From NCBI GenBank assembly GCA_964613235.1, contig CAZTGM010000002.1, positions 14,761 to 78,760 on the forward strand: a stretch of DNA of 64,000 nt, read 5' to 3'. The stretch comes from J005 sp964613235 (GTDB lineage Bacteria; Pseudomonadota; Zetaproteobacteria; Mariprofundales; Mariprofundaceae). Shown here piece by piece: positions 27,401-36,617 of this stretch. A program made the position numbers and the translations under genes. How positions within the stretch are numbered: the first letter of the stretch is position 1; the number at the start of each line of letters is the position of its first letter. The notes beneath the pieces are model-generated. The model worked only from the letters and a program-made list of their open reading frames with translations. It did not search any database and was not told the DNA's origin.

Positions 27401-28190
27401 CCATACGCGCGGTCTGGCACAGCGGGGGGTCTATATCCTTCCCAGCCTGTTTACGACGATGGGATTGTTTGCCGGTTTTTATGCCCTGATCGGCGCCATT
27501 CAGGGGCGCGTTGAGCTGGCTGGCTGGGCCATCATTATTGCGGCTGTATTCGATATGCTCGACGGTCGGGTGGCGCGGTTGTTGCAGGCGGAAACGGCAT
27601 TTGGTGCTGAATACGATTCGTTGTGTGATATGCTGTCGTTTGGTCTGGCGCCAGCCGTGCTGGTGTACCTCTGGGCACTGGTCAATCTGCCGCAACAGTT
27701 GCATAAGCTGGCTTGGCTGGCCGCATTTGCGCTGGCGGCCTGTGCCGCCTTGCGTCTGGCGCGTTTCAATGTATTCATCGGCAAACAGGACAAGCGTTAT
27801 TTTCAGGGGTTGCCGACACCTGCCTCAGCCTTGCTGATCGCCACAGCAGTATTGTTTCATGAGGATTCGCAGCTGGATCCGATGCCCTGGCTGTGGTTTG
27901 CCGCATCGCTGGCTCTGGCAGGCCTGATGGTCAGCAATGTGCGTTTTGTGTCCGGCAAGCAGATTGATCTCAAACAGCGACAGTCGACAGGCATTATCGT
28001 TATTATGATTGCTACGATTGCGTTGGTCATGCTCGATCCTTATCGCGTTCCGTTTATCGTTATTCTGGCCTATTGCCTGCACGGGCCGATGCTGAGTCTG
28101 TGGCAACAACGGCACCGTTCAAAATACCGCATTGCGCGCAAGAAAGCTGCGGCACGACGCAAACAGGAAGCGGAAAAGCAGGGGCATTGA
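27393..28190 (+). CDS. pssA: CDP-diacylglycerol-serine O-phosphatidyltransferase
   Basis: Makes phosphatidylserine from CDP-diacylglycerol and serine in the inner membrane. 265 residues from ATG 27393, overlapping psd by 8 bases. The full CDP-alcohol phosphotransferase motif DGRVAR-x8-G-x3-D-x3-D is visible (DMLDGRVARLLQAETAFG, then AEYDSLCD). About seven membrane segments are present. The C-terminal tail is Lys/Arg/Ala-rich. It is followed by the leuA leader; a psd-pssA-leuA order is found in several proteobacteria. Confidence 0.95.
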   Translation: MPSHTRGLAQRGVYILPSLFTTMGLFAGFYALIGAIQGRVELAGWAIIIAAVFDMLDGRVARLLQAETAFGAEYDSLCDMLSFGLAPAVLVYLWALVNLPQQLHKLAWLAAFALAACAALRLARFNVFIGKQDKRYFQGLPTPASALLIATAVLFHEDSQLDPMPWLWFAASLALAGLMVSNVRFVSGKQIDLKQRQSTGIIVIMIATIALVMLDPYRVPFIVILAYCLHGPMLSLWQQRHRSKYRIARKKAAARRKQEAEKQGH

Positions 28191-28222
28191 CGGTGTTTTG
28201 TGAACATGCTTGAATCCTGGCT

Positions 28223-28294
28223 ATGCAATCTAACGGCACCTTTTCAGTTTTTTTTGCGGAGCTACTGCCTGGCGCAGGCCTGCGTGTTCCCTGA
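28223..28294 (+). CDS. Candidate leucine leader peptide (23 codons)
   Basis: ATG 28223 to TGA 28292. Codons 14 and 15 are Leu-Leu (CTA CTG, 28262-28267) and codon 20 is another CTG. The tandem Leu codons lie just before the first arm of the leader hairpins, as attenuation requires. No good ribosome site is seen. An alternative 33-codon frame (28206-28307) has five scattered Leu codons and overlaps it. Which one is translated is undecided. Confidence 0.45.
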   Translation: MQSNGTFSVFFAELLPGAGLRVP

Positions 28295-28318
28295 AACCGA
28301 TGTTTGAAAGGATCAGCA

Positions 28319-28347
28319 GGCCGTGGATGTATTCCGCGGCCTTTTTT
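28319..28347 (+). terminator. Rho-independent terminator inside the leuA leader
   Basis: GGCCGTGGA pairs with TTCCGCGGCC (nine pairs, one of them G-U) around a five-base loop, then T6. It lies only 22 bases before the leuA start codon, so it is a regulated attenuator rather than an end-of-operon terminator, though it can also end pssA transcripts. Confidence 0.75.
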
Positions 28348-28368
28348 GTGTGACAACAGGAGAAAGTC

Positions 28369-29913
28369 ATGTCCGATCGTTTATATATTTTTGACACTAC
28401 CCTGCGTGATGGCGAACAGTCGCCGGGTTGTTCGATGAATATTGACGAAAAAATGCGTGTGGCACATGCGCTGGCTGCCCTTGGCGTGGATATTATTGAG
28501 GCGGGCTTCCCCATTGCCTCGCCGGGCGACTTTGAAGCCGTATATCGTATCGCCAGCGAGGTTGAAGGGCCGCATATTGCCGGTCTGGCACGCGCTTCAT
28601 CACGCGATATCGAACGGGCGGCGGAGGCCGTAAAGCCTGCCGGTGATCGTGGACGCATTCATACGTTTATTGCCACCAGCCCGATCCACATGCAGGCCAA
28701 GCTGCGCATGACGCCGGAACAGGTGCTGGAACGGGCTGTGGATGCGGTTCGTCTGGCGCGCTCGCTGGCGCCGGAAGTGGAGTTTTCTGCTGAAGATGCA
28801 GGACGTAGCAACATGGATTTTTTGTGTCGTATTGTGGAGGCCACGATTGCGGCCGGTGCGCGCGTCATAAATATCCCGGATACGGTCGGCTATATGACGC
28901 CGGATGAATTCGGTGGGCGTATTCGCACATTGATTGAACGCGTGCCCAATGCGGACAAGGCGATTTTCTCTGTGCATTGCCATAACGATCTGGGACTGGC
29001 CGTGGCTAATTCGCTGGCAGCTGTAGAGCATGGCGCGCGCCAGGTGGAGTGTACGATCAACGGGCTGGGTGAACGGGCTGGCAATGCTTCGCTGGAAGAG
29101 ATTGTCATGATTTTGCACACGCGTACAGATCGGTACGATATTGAAACCGGCATCGATACGAAGCGTATTGTGCCGACATCCAAACTGGTGTCGCAGATTA
29201 CCGGCATGCCGGTGCAGCCGAACAAGGCGATTGTTGGTGCCAATGCGTTTGCACACGAATCCGGCATTCATCAGGACGGCATGCTGAAGCATCAGAAGAC
29301 CTATGAAATCATGACGCCGGAATCGGTGGGCTGGAATACCAATCGCATGGTGCTGGGCAAGCATTCCGGAAGGGCGGCACTGAAATCACGCTATGAGGCG
29401 CTGGGCGTGGAACTGGATGCAGACCGCCTGCAGGATGTGTTCGAGCGTTTCAAAATACTGGCTGACAAGAAGAAGGATATCTTCGATGAGGATCTGTTGG
29501 CCATCCTGTCCGAGGAATCGGAAATCGATGTTGAGCGTGTCAAGCTGATCAGCCTGCATGCAGCATCCGGCACCGGCGACACACCGGTGGCTGCCGTGGA
29601 GCTGGAGATCGAGGGTGAAACGCACAAGGCTACCGCCGAAGGCGACGGGCCGGTCGATGCCGCGTTCAAGGCCATCAAATCACTGGTTGAGCCCAACGGA
29701 CAATTATTGCTGTATTCGGTGAATGCGATTACCTCCGGTACCGATGCGCAGGGCGAGGTGACCGTCCGGCTGAAGGATGGCGAGCGTATCGTTAATGGCC
29801 AAGGATCGGATACGGATATTGTCGTGGCCAGTGCGAAAGCGCTGATTTCCGCCCTGAACAAGTTGCCGAACATGCATGCCAGAGAGGTGCATGCCCAGTA
29901 TTCCGGCGTTTAA
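28369..29913 (+). CDS. leuA: 2-Isopropylmalate synthase
   Basis: Condenses acetyl-CoA with 2-oxoisovalerate, the first step of leucine synthesis and the usual site of leucine feedback. 514 residues, normal for the type-1 bacterial enzyme. The catalytic domain opens [16 protein letters not shown], with [26 protein letters not shown] (metal-binding His pair) and [14 protein letters not shown]. The C-terminal allosteric domain includes [26 protein letters not shown] at 28358-28362 is the ribosome site. Regulation by the upstream attenuator is likely. Confidence 0.97.
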   Translation: MSDRLYIFDTTLRDGEQSPGCSMNIDEKMRVAHALAALGVDIIEAGFPIASPGDFEAVYRIASEVEGPHIAGLARASSRDIERAAEAVKPAGDRGRIHTFIATSPIHMQAKLRMTPEQVLERAVDAVRLARSLAPEVEFSAEDAGRSNMDFLCRIVEATIAAGARVINIPDTVGYMTPDEFGGRIRTLIERVPNADKAIFSVHCHNDLGLAVANSLAAVEHGARQVECTINGLGERAGNASLEEIVMILHTRTDRYDIETGIDTKRIVPTSKLVSQITGMPVQPNKAIVGANAFAHESGIHQDGMLKHQKTYEIMTPESVGWNTNRMVLGKHSGRAALKSRYEALGVELDADRLQDVFERFKILADKKKDIFDEDLLAILSEESEIDVERVKLISLHAASGTGDTPVAAVELEIEGETHKATAEGDGPVDAAFKAIKSLVEPNGQLLLYSVNAITSGTDAQGEVTVRLKDGERIVNGQGSDTDIVVASAKALISALNKLPNMHAREVHAQYSGV

Positions 29914-29962
29914 CGGGCGCACAGACCTTGACGCATGCGGTATGCGGTCCTACGTTTACCAC

Positions 29963-30292
29963 ATGCGTTTACTGGCATGGCTAGCCGTGTTCTCCCTGCA
30001 ACTGGGCATGTTTGTCTGCGGGGCGGGTATTGATGTGTGCCATGCTGCGGATGCTTCCATGGTGTCAAATGAGGCATCACTGTTGCCCGATATGCCTGCG
30101 GATGACGATGCAGATGTAGCGCCATCCGATCAGGTTTGCACGGCACACGCAGCCCATGTTTTCCTTGGGGTGGCCGTACCGACCGGAGCGAAAGCATTGC
30201 CGCATATTGATGTAGCCATGTTTCCGGCCGCCTTGCAACTTCCCGAATGTGATCATCTGATCGAACAACCTCCAAAATTCGCACGCAGTTGA
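29963..30292 (+). CDS. CzcI-like small periplasmic protein ahead of metal-efflux operon
   Basis: 109 residues from ATG 29963 (in-frame ATGs at 29942 and earlier are possible; no start has a good ribosome site). A signal peptide (MRLLAWLAVFSLQLGMF) is followed by a Cys- and His-containing mature part: CHAADAS, an acidic DMPADDDADVAPSD patch, CTAHAAHVFLG and LPECDHLIE. I recognise no domain. The layout and the place directly before czcC/B/A resemble CzcI, a small accessory protein of Czc operons. A role in periplasmic metal handling or regulation is inference. Confidence 0.6.
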   Translation: MRLLAWLAVFSLQLGMFVCGAGIDVCHAADASMVSNEASLLPDMPADDDADVAPSDQVCTAHAAHVFLGVAVPTGAKALPHIDVAMFPAALQLPECDHLIEQPPKFARS

Positions 30293-30300
30293 TGCGCTAA

Positions 30301-30349
30301 CAGGCATCGCGGCATCCGGGGCTTTTCCCGGTTTGCGGCAGTATGCCTG
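30301..30349 (+). other. Long imperfect stem-loop before czcC
   Basis: CAGGCAT (30301-30307) pairs with ATGCCTG (30343-30349), enclosing an inner stem CCGGG/CCCGG (30316-30320 with 30327-30331) around a GCTTTT loop. Only three T follow the inner stem, so it is a weak terminator at best. It may tune expression of czcCBA relative to the upstream small gene. Confidence 0.45.
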
Positions 30350-30395
30350 CTACAGCGTCAACTTCCCCACACGAATTCACAAACAGGGGGAAACT

Positions 30396-31634
30396 GTGCG
30401 TACACATGTTTTCATTATCGGAATGCTGTTATGCATTCATCCGTTGAATATTCAGGCTGAAAGTCTTGAATCAGTCATGGCACAGGCTGCATCGCAGCAT
30501 CCGCGGTTGCAGATGGCCGAACAGAGCGTTGAGGTTGCCCGGGAGCAGCTGCATGAACAGAGGGATTATGCCTATAATCCTGAGCTTTCGCTGGAATCAC
30601 AGCGTCGGCGGCTGAATGGCGGTGGCACCAGTAACGACTATTATATTACGCTATCGCAGGGTATTGAAATTGCCGGCAAACGCGGGCTGCGGGAACAGGC
30701 CGCCAGAGCCGAACTGGATGCGGTCAGTGCACGGCGCCAGTCCGTGCAGCAACGTTTAATGATCGAGGCTGCGCGAGCCTATGTGCAGCTGTTTTTTGCA
30801 CGCCGGACATTTGCCTTACGCCAGAGACAAAGCGACATGTTGCGCGCCGTCAGTGATGCGGTCAGTCGGCAGCTCGAGCTGGGGCAGTCCAGTTTACTGG
30901 AGGCCAACCTGGCCCAGTCTGCCTTTGCCTCTGCATTCAATGCTGCTGCCGCGGCCGAGCGTCGGCTAAACCGGAGCCGTCAACAGTATTGGGCTGCATT
31001 GGGTGTGTCCGGAAAGAACGAAGCGGAGTTGTCATTGCCGACGTTATCGCCCGAATGGCGCCCCGCCGGGGATGCCTATGAACTGGCTTTGGCTTCGCGC
31101 CCCGAATTTTCCGTATTGCAGGCTCAACTGGAGCAATCGGATGCACGTGCGGAACTGGCTGGAGCCGAGCGCATTCCGGATGTCACCATCAGTACCATGA
31201 CAGGTAGGGAGGCTGGGGAGAACCTGGTCAAGCTGGGTATCACGATTCCCGTTCCTCTGCTGAATAGTCATCAGGGGGCTTACCGTGCAGCGCTGGCGGA
31301 GCGGGAGCGGGCCAGTACGGGTATGGCGTGGTCAAGGCAGCAATTGCGCTATGCGGTTCGGAATGCGTTAAGTAACCATAACGGTGCCATGCAGGCACTG
31401 GCACAGCTGTTGTCTTCCCGCATGCAGCAGCGTGCCAGAGATACGGTCGCTCTGGCACGGCACGCCTATGATGCAGGTGAACTGGACCTGGAGGCGCTGG
31501 TTATCCATAGCCGGCAAGGACTGGAAGCGCAGATCACTGCACTGGACATCATTCAGCAGGCATGGCTGGCACGCATTCGTCTGGCCGAGGTGCTGGGACA
31601 TCCCGAATATATTTTACAAGGAACACAACCATGA
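30396..31634 (+). CDS. czcC: CzcC-type outer-membrane factor (TolC family)
   Basis: Outer-membrane channel of a tripartite heavy-metal efflux pump. 412 residues from GTG 30396, placed behind AGGGGG; the open frame runs 21 codons further up but the signal peptide (VRTHVFIIGMLLCIHPL, ending IQA) starts here. Two coiled-coil OEP repeats follow, with HPRLQMAEQSVEVAREQL, NPELSLESQ, EIAGKRGLREQAARAEL and SRPEFSVLQAQLEQSDARAEL. Its stop overlaps the czcB ATG (ATGA). Confidence 0.88.
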   Translation: MRTHVFIIGMLLCIHPLNIQAESLESVMAQAASQHPRLQMAEQSVEVAREQLHEQRDYAYNPELSLESQRRRLNGGGTSNDYYITLSQGIEIAGKRGLREQAARAELDAVSARRQSVQQRLMIEAARAYVQLFFARRTFALRQRQSDMLRAVSDAVSRQLELGQSSLLEANLAQSAFASAFNAAAAAERRLNRSRQQYWAALGVSGKNEAELSLPTLSPEWRPAGDAYELALASRPEFSVLQAQLEQSDARAELAGAERIPDVTISTMTGREAGENLVKLGITIPVPLLNSHQGAYRAALAERERASTGMAWSRQQLRYAVRNALSNHNGAMQALAQLLSSRMQQRARDTVALARHAYDAGELDLEALVIHSRQGLEAQITALDIIQQAWLARIRLAEVLGHPEYILQGTQP

Positions 31635-32779
31635 AAATCATCACACTATTAACAATGATGCTGTTCACAGGCATCGTGTTTCACGATGCCCGGGCCGAAG
31701 AACATAGCCATGAGCATGAGCAGGGTGGCACCATTGAACTGAATGCCGAGCAGATTCGCCAGGCCGGCATTGTGACTGAGAAAGTCACAATGCGTCCATT
31801 GATGCACACGATTCGTGCTCCGGGCACGGTGACATTCGATGCTTATGCGCTGGCGGATATCACAACACAGGTGGACGCCGTGGTGCATGCACGCCATGTG
31901 CGTCTGGGTGAAAAAGTCGTCAAGGGGCAGAAGCTGGTCACGCTGAACAGCACAGCGCTGGCGCAGGCCGAGGCTTCGTACCTCAAGGCTCGTGCCGAGC
32001 ATAACAGAAGCCGGCAGGAATTGGGGCGACTGAAGAAACTGGCAGCGCAGAAAATTGTTTCCCAGGCGCGTTTGCAACAGGCGGAAAGCACATACCAGGC
32101 CATGCATGCCAATCTTGCTGCAGCCAGGGCTGCACTGTATGCCTATGGTTTGGACAAGCAGGATATAGCCAATCTACTCAGGCAGGATGTGTATGGACGG
32201 CTGACATTACGTTCACCGCATGCGGGTACGGTCGTGGAGGATAATTTTCGTCTTGGTCAGCATGTGGCCGCAGGCAGTCGTCTGATGCAGGTAGCTAATG
32301 AATCGCATGTCTGGGTGGAAGTGAATATTCCCGAAAACCAGTTGACGGATATTCGGATTGGAGGTCCTGCATCGGTGATGCTGAAGGATGGCGATGCCGT
32401 ATATCAGGGGCGGGTGATCAATATTCACCATCAGCTGGATGCGGCAACGCGTACGGCCGGTGTGCGACTGGAGATCGGTAATGCCGATGATGCCTTGCAT
32501 CCAGGCATGTTTGTACAGGCAGAAATTGCCACAGGAACTTCAGGGCAACAGCTGCTGGTACCCGAGCAGGCTGTGCAAAGACAGGGCCGTGAGTTGATTG
32601 TGTTTGTCGAAGAGGAGCCAGGTCATTTTGAGCGCCGTGAAGTGGTTACGAGCAAGCCCGTTATGGGCCTTGTACCGTTGCTCAAGGGTGTGCAGGCAGG
32701 TGAACGCATTGTCGTTAAGGGCGCTTTTGTTCTCGTTTCCGAGCTGGCCAAGTCCGGCTTTGAAGCTCATCATCATTAG
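31631..32779 (+). CDS. czcB: CzcB-type periplasmic adaptor (RND membrane-fusion protein)
   Basis: Periplasmic adaptor joining CzcA to CzcC. 382 residues from ATG 31631, overlapping czcC by four bases. A signal peptide precedes a His/Glu-rich start (EEHSHEHEQGG) that could bind metal. The lipoyl/barrel-sandwich halves flank an alpha-hairpin (TQVDAVVHARHVRLGEKVVKG, then LTLRSPHAGTVVEDNFRLGQHV). A beta-barrel and a membrane-proximal domain follow, with LVPEQAVQRQGRELIVFVEE. The tail ends HHH. The metal is not settled by this protein. Confidence 0.9.
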   Translation: MKIITLLTMMLFTGIVFHDARAEEHSHEHEQGGTIELNAEQIRQAGIVTEKVTMRPLMHTIRAPGTVTFDAYALADITTQVDAVVHARHVRLGEKVVKGQKLVTLNSTALAQAEASYLKARAEHNRSRQELGRLKKLAAQKIVSQARLQQAESTYQAMHANLAAARAALYAYGLDKQDIANLLRQDVYGRLTLRSPHAGTVVEDNFRLGQHVAAGSRLMQVANESHVWVEVNIPENQLTDIRIGGPASVMLKDGDAVYQGRVINIHHQLDAATRTAGVRLEIGNADDALHPGMFVQAEIATGTSGQQLLVPEQAVQRQGRELIVFVEEEPGHFERREVVTSKPVMGLVPLLKGVQAGERIVVKGAFVLVSELAKSGFEAHHH

Positions 32780-32790
32780 AGGTTGTTACC

Positions 32791-35700
32791 ATGTTTGCAA
32801 AACTGATTGATGCGGTGGTCAGCAATCGGCTGCTGATTTTGATGCTGTTGGTGGCTTCCATGGCTTATGCATTGTTCGTGGTGCCGAAACTGAATCTGGA
32901 TGCATTTCCTGATGTGACCAATGTGCAGGTGCAGATCAATACCGAGGCGCAGGGGCTGGCTGCCGAAGAGGTCGAACAACTGATTACCTATCCGATCGAG
33001 GCGGTCATGTATTCCCTTCCCGATGTTGAGGAGGTTCGTTCGATTTCCAAAACCGGTCTGTCCGTCATTACCGTGGTGTTCAGGGAAGAAACAGATATCT
33101 ATTTTGCCAGGCAACTGGTATTCCAGAAGCTTCAGGATGCACGTCAGACGGTGCCTGCATGGGCAGGGACGCCGAAAATCGGGCCGAATACGTCCGGGCT
33201 GGGGCAGGTGTTCCAGTATATCGTCAAGGCTGCCCCGGATGCCGGTTATGATGCCATGACGCTGCGCGCATTGAATGACTGGGTGGTGAAGCTGATGCTG
33301 ATGCCCGTGGAAGGGGTTACGGATATTCTCTCCTATGGTGGCGAGGTGCGCCAGTATCAGGTGCAGCTGGATCCGGAACGACTGCTGGCTTACCAGCTGC
33401 ATGTCAAAGATGTTGTGCGTGCCATTGAAGCCAACAACCGCAATGCTGGTGGCTGGTACCTCCCCAGAGGGGATGAACAACTGGTGATCCGCGGCGTGGG
33501 CTGGGTGCCTGGTGGTAAGGATGGCCTGGAGGCCATTGCGGCCATTCCTGTGAAAACGGTTCATGGCACACCGGTACGGGTGCGGGATGTGGCAACTGTC
33601 TCCTTTGGCGGGGCCATTCGTCAGGGGGCTGTGACTATGGTGGAGCGCGGTGCGGATGGAGCAATCAGGGATCTGGGCGAAGTGGTTGTGGGTATTGTAC
33701 TGAAACGTTTTGGCGCCAATACCAAAAACACCATTGATGATGTGAAAGCACGTTTGGAAATCGTGCAGAAGTCCATGCCCGATGGGGTCTCGATTCAGCC
33801 TTTCTATGACCAGTCGGAGCTGATTGACAAGGCGGTATGGACCGTTGAGAAGGCCTTGCTCGAGGCCTTTGTGCTGATCATCATTATTCTGTTTCTGTTC
33901 CTGATGAATGTGCGTGCAGTAACACTGGTGCTGCTGTCGGTGCCGATTTCGGTGCTGGCTGCGCTGGCTGTCATGGAACATTATGATATCTCGGCCAATC
34001 TTATGAGTCTGGGCGGTCTGGCCATTGCCATTGGCATGATGGTGGATGGCTCGGTGGTGATGGTAGAGAACATTTTCAAGCATCTGGAACGGGAACAGCC
34101 GGGCGATCACGGTATTGCCCTGCGCATTGCCGAGGCATCCAAGGAGGTGGCCCGGCCGGTACTGTTTGCTGTACTCATTATCCTGATGGTATTTACGCCG
34201 TTGTTTGCCCTGCAGGGTGTGGAAGGGAAAATGTTCACACCGATGGCTTTGTCCATCTGTTTTGCCATGTTTGCTTCACTGCTGGTGGCGCTGGTGGTTA
34301 TGCCGGTGTTGGCAACCTATGCCTTTACGCGAGGCGTGATTCACAAGGATAGCCCTGTGCTGGCACCTGTGGCACGGGCCTATCACAGACTGCTTCAGTC
34401 TGCGCTGGCCGCTCCGAAGCGGGTGGTTGGCAGTGCCGCGATGGCCTTTGTGCTCACGCTTGCCGTTGTTCCGTTTCTGGGCACGGAGTTCGTGCCTGAA
34501 CTGGAGGAGGGAACATTGGCCATTCGGGTTACGCTGGCGCCGTCATCTTCGTTGTCTTATGCGAAAGAGATGGGGGGGAAACTGGAAAAAGTCCTGATCG
34601 AGAACTTTCCGGAGGTGGCTTATGTGTCGGCCCGGATCGGGCGCGCAGAAATCGGTGGGGACCCGGAACCGGTATCCAATGTGGAGCTGTTTGTTGGACT
34701 TAAACCCGTTACCGAGTGGACCAGTGCAAGCAACAGGACTGCATTGCAGGCCTTGATGCGGGAGAAGATGCAGGTTGTGCCTGGTGTGCTGATCGCCTTT
34801 ACACAGCCGATCGCCATGCGTGTGGATGAGTTATTGTCGGGGGTGAAGGCGGCACTGGCGATTAAACTCTTTGGTCCGGATCTCAAGGTGTTGGCCGAGA
34901 TGGGTAAAAAAATCGAAACATTGACCAAAAGCGTTGAAGGTACGCGCGATGTGGCCATGGAGCAGATTGAGGGAGAAGCACAACTGGTGATTCGTCCCGA
35001 TCGGATCAAGCTGGATCGTTATGGTATTCCGGTCGATGATGTCATGACACTGGTGGCGGATGCGATTGGTGGTGCGACGGCCGGTCAGGTAATTTCCGGT
35101 AATGAACGTTACGATATCTATGTGCGTCTGGCGCGCGACTTTCGCCAGCATGCCGAGGCCATCGGTCAGTTGATCCTGCAGGCACCATCCGGTGCCTGGG
35201 TGCGTCTTGAAGATGTGGCCTCGATCGGGGTGGAGCAGGGGCCGCCCATGATCCGGCGCGATGATGTGCAGCGGCGTATCGTGATCCAGAGTAATGTTGC
35301 AGGACGGGATATGGGTTCACTGGTAGCCGAACTGGATCGTCGTATTCAGAGCGAGATCGATTTGCCACCGGGTTATACGGTGGTATTTGGTGGTCAGTTC
35401 GAAAATCAGCAGCGTGCCCAGGCCAGGTTGATGATTGTCGTACCTATGGCTCTGCTGGTGATTTTTCTGTTGCTGTATTTCATGTTTCATTCCGTGGGGC
35501 AGGCCTTGCTGATCATGCTCAATGTGCCAATGGCACTGATTGGCGGTATTCTGGCATTGTGGGTCTCGGGGCAGTATTTGTCCGTGCCATCGAGCATTGG
35601 CTTTATTGCGCTGTTTGGAGTGGCCGTGCTCAACGGGGTTGTGCTGGTGGATGCGATTAACCGGCACAGGGATGGCAGCCGAAATATGCACGAAGCCATA

Positions 35701-35913
35701 TGTCATGGTGCCGAGTCCCGTTTGCGGCCAGTGCTGATGACGGCCATGATTGCCGGGCTGGGTCTGGTGCCACTGTTGCTGGCCACAGGCATCGGTTCGG
35801 AAATTCAGCGTCCGCTGGCCACGGTCGTTGTGGGGGGGCTAGTGTCTTCAACCTTGCTGACGCTGTTTGTCTTGCCGTGCCTGTATGCGCGTTTTAGCCG
35901 GAGTCGGAAATGA
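32791..35913 (+). CDS. czcA: Heavy-metal efflux RND transporter (CzcA/CusA family)
   Basis: Proton-driven inner-membrane pump, 1040 residues, 12 membrane spans. The proton-relay helix reads AIAIGMMVDGSVVMVEN: the second Asp and the Glu of the CzcA signature are kept, but the first Asp (DFG in zinc/cobalt/cadmium pumps) is Ala, as in CusA. The three methionines that bind copper in CusA are not at the matching places: PVSNVELFVGLKP has Asn and RVDELLSGVKAAL has Glu, as in Czc-type pumps. Substrate is therefore uncertain, probably a divalent cation. It closes the four-gene operon. Confidence 0.92.
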   Translation: MFAKLIDAVVSNRLLILMLLVASMAYALFVVPKLNLDAFPDVTNVQVQINTEAQGLAAEEVEQLITYPIEAVMYSLPDVEEVRSISKTGLSVITVVFREETDIYFARQLVFQKLQDARQTVPAWAGTPKIGPNTSGLGQVFQYIVKAAPDAGYDAMTLRALNDWVVKLMLMPVEGVTDILSYGGEVRQYQVQLDPERLLAYQLHVKDVVRAIEANNRNAGGWYLPRGDEQLVIRGVGWVPGGKDGLEAIAAIPVKTVHGTPVRVRDVATVSFGGAIRQGAVTMVERGADGAIRDLGEVVVGIVLKRFGANTKNTIDDVKARLEIVQKSMPDGVSIQPFYDQSELIDKAVWTVEKALLEAFVLIIIILFLFLMNVRAVTLVLLSVPISVLAALAVMEHYDISANLMSLGGLAIAIGMMVDGSVVMVENIFKHLEREQPGDHGIALRIAEASKEVARPVLFAVLIILMVFTPLFALQGVEGKMFTPMALSICFAMFASLLVALVVMPVLATYAFTRGVIHKDSPVLAPVARAYHRLLQSALAAPKRVVGSAAMAFVLTLAVVPFLGTEFVPELEEGTLAIRVTLAPSSSLSYAKEMGGKLEKVLIENFPEVAYVSARIGRAEIGGDPEPVSNVELFVGLKPVTEWTSASNRTALQALMREKMQVVPGVLIAFTQPIAMRVDELLSGVKAALAIKLFGPDLKVLAEMGKKIETLTKSVEGTRDVAMEQIEGEAQLVIRPDRIKLDRYGIPVDDVMTLVADAIGGATAGQVISGNERYDIYVRLARDFRQHAEAIGQLILQAPSGAWVRLEDVASIGVEQGPPMIRRDDVQRRIVIQSNVAGRDMGSLVAELDRRIQSEIDLPPGYTVVFGGQFENQQRAQARLMIVVPMALLVIFLLLYFMFHSVGQALLIMLNVPMALIGGILALWVSGQYLSVPSSIGFIALFGVAVLNGVVLVDAINRHRDGSRNMHEAICHGAESRLRPVLMTAMIAGLGLVPLLLATGIGSEIQRPLATVVVGGLVSSTLLTLFVLPCLYARFSRSRK

Positions 35914-36142
35914 AAACCGGGCTGTTGATTGCTGTCGGCTCCCGCATGATGACAGCCACCACCAGATGCGCCATTACCAGGCAGGAGAGGAGCATGGAGG
36001 GCAGAATGACGACAACAGCAGTGAAGCGCATGAGTAACGGGCGATGCATCATCCACTGAATATGGGCCGACAATGCCAGGGTTCCTGTCGGCAGGTGCCA
36101 TGATGTCTAGCGCCAGGGCTTTCGGAATAGGGACGGATTCGC

Positions 36143-36571
36143 ATGGCTAATGTATGGATGTCTTTGCTGATGTTTGTGCAGCAGCATCTTTGGTGGATAG
36201 CCGGCCTGTCATTGCTTGCGCTGTTGCTTGGTCTGCTGGCCGCGTCATGGCTGGTGACGCGTATGCCGGCCGATTATTTTTGTTCCAGACGGCCTCGGCC
36301 ATTGTTGAATCGCAGTCTGCACCCGGTGCTGGGCTGGGGGCTTGTGGTGTTGCGGAACCTGCTCGGACTATTGTTTGTGCTTGCCGGCATATTGATGCTG
36401 TTTACACCCGGGCAGGGTGTGCTCACGCTATTGCTGGGTTTGATGCTGATGAATTATCCCGGCAAGTTTGCATTGGAACGCTGGCTGCTTCGCAGAGCAT
36501 TGGTATTGCGCATGCTGAATATACTGCGCCGGCGCAAGGGCTGTCCGCCTTTGATCAGGCCACCTGGCTGA
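36143..36571 (+). CDS. Small PGPGW-like inner-membrane protein
   Basis: 142 residues with two or three hydrophobic spans (LWWIAGLSLLALLLGLLAAS, then a long segment covering LGLLFVLAGILMLFTPGQGV). The FTPGQGVLTLLLGLMLMNYPGK segment resembles the PGPGW transmembrane family. The C-terminus is basic. Function is unknown. It is 229 bases downstream of czcA on the same strand; in that gap I see nothing beyond shadow frames. A strong hairpin follows its stop. Confidence 0.65.
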   Translation: MANVWMSLLMFVQQHLWWIAGLSLLALLLGLLAASWLVTRMPADYFCSRRPRPLLNRSLHPVLGWGLVVLRNLLGLLFVLAGILMLFTPGQGVLTLLLGLMLMNYPGKFALERWLLRRALVLRMLNILRRRKGCPPLIRPPG

Positions 36572-36576
36572 AAAAC

Positions 36577-36601
36577 AAAGGCTCCGTGGAGCGGAGCCTT
36601 T
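36577..36601 (-). terminator. Bidirectional hairpin terminator between PGPGW-like gene and accC
   Basis: AAAGGCTCCG pairs with CGGAGCCTTT around a five-base loop. On the minus strand the stem is followed by GTTTTT, so it works best for accC; on the plus strand only three T of the stem itself are available. Confidence 0.8.
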
Positions 36602-36617
36602 GTGATTCGTACGGGGG

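Larger units (their letters stand above)
28206..28347 (+). promoter_or_regulatory. leuA transcription attenuator (leader region with mutually exclusive hairpins)
   Basis: Three alternative RNA pairings are visible. (a) GCCTG 28267-28271 pairs with CAGGC 28275-28279. (b) Antiterminator: GGCCTGC 28277-28283 pairs with GCAGGCC 28316-28322. (c) Terminator: arm 28319-28327 pairs with 28333-28341, followed by six T. Pairing b overlaps both a and c, which is the 1:2 / 2:3 / 3:4 logic of amino-acid attenuators. A small reading frame with tandem Leu codons at 28262-28267 ends inside the leader. If a ribosome stalls there, segment 1 is masked and segment 2 is free to form the antiterminator. Confidence 0.7.

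Noticed and set aside
32776..34110. 444-codon open frame on the minus strand opposite czcA
   Set aside because: His/Gln-rich, no start signal, and czcA on the other strand is complete with all family motifs; it is a shadow of codon bias.
35914..36142. Small gene between czcA and the PGPGW-like gene
   Set aside because: Only short frames without start signals; the 98-codon minus frame overlaps the czcA end and has no recognisable feature.
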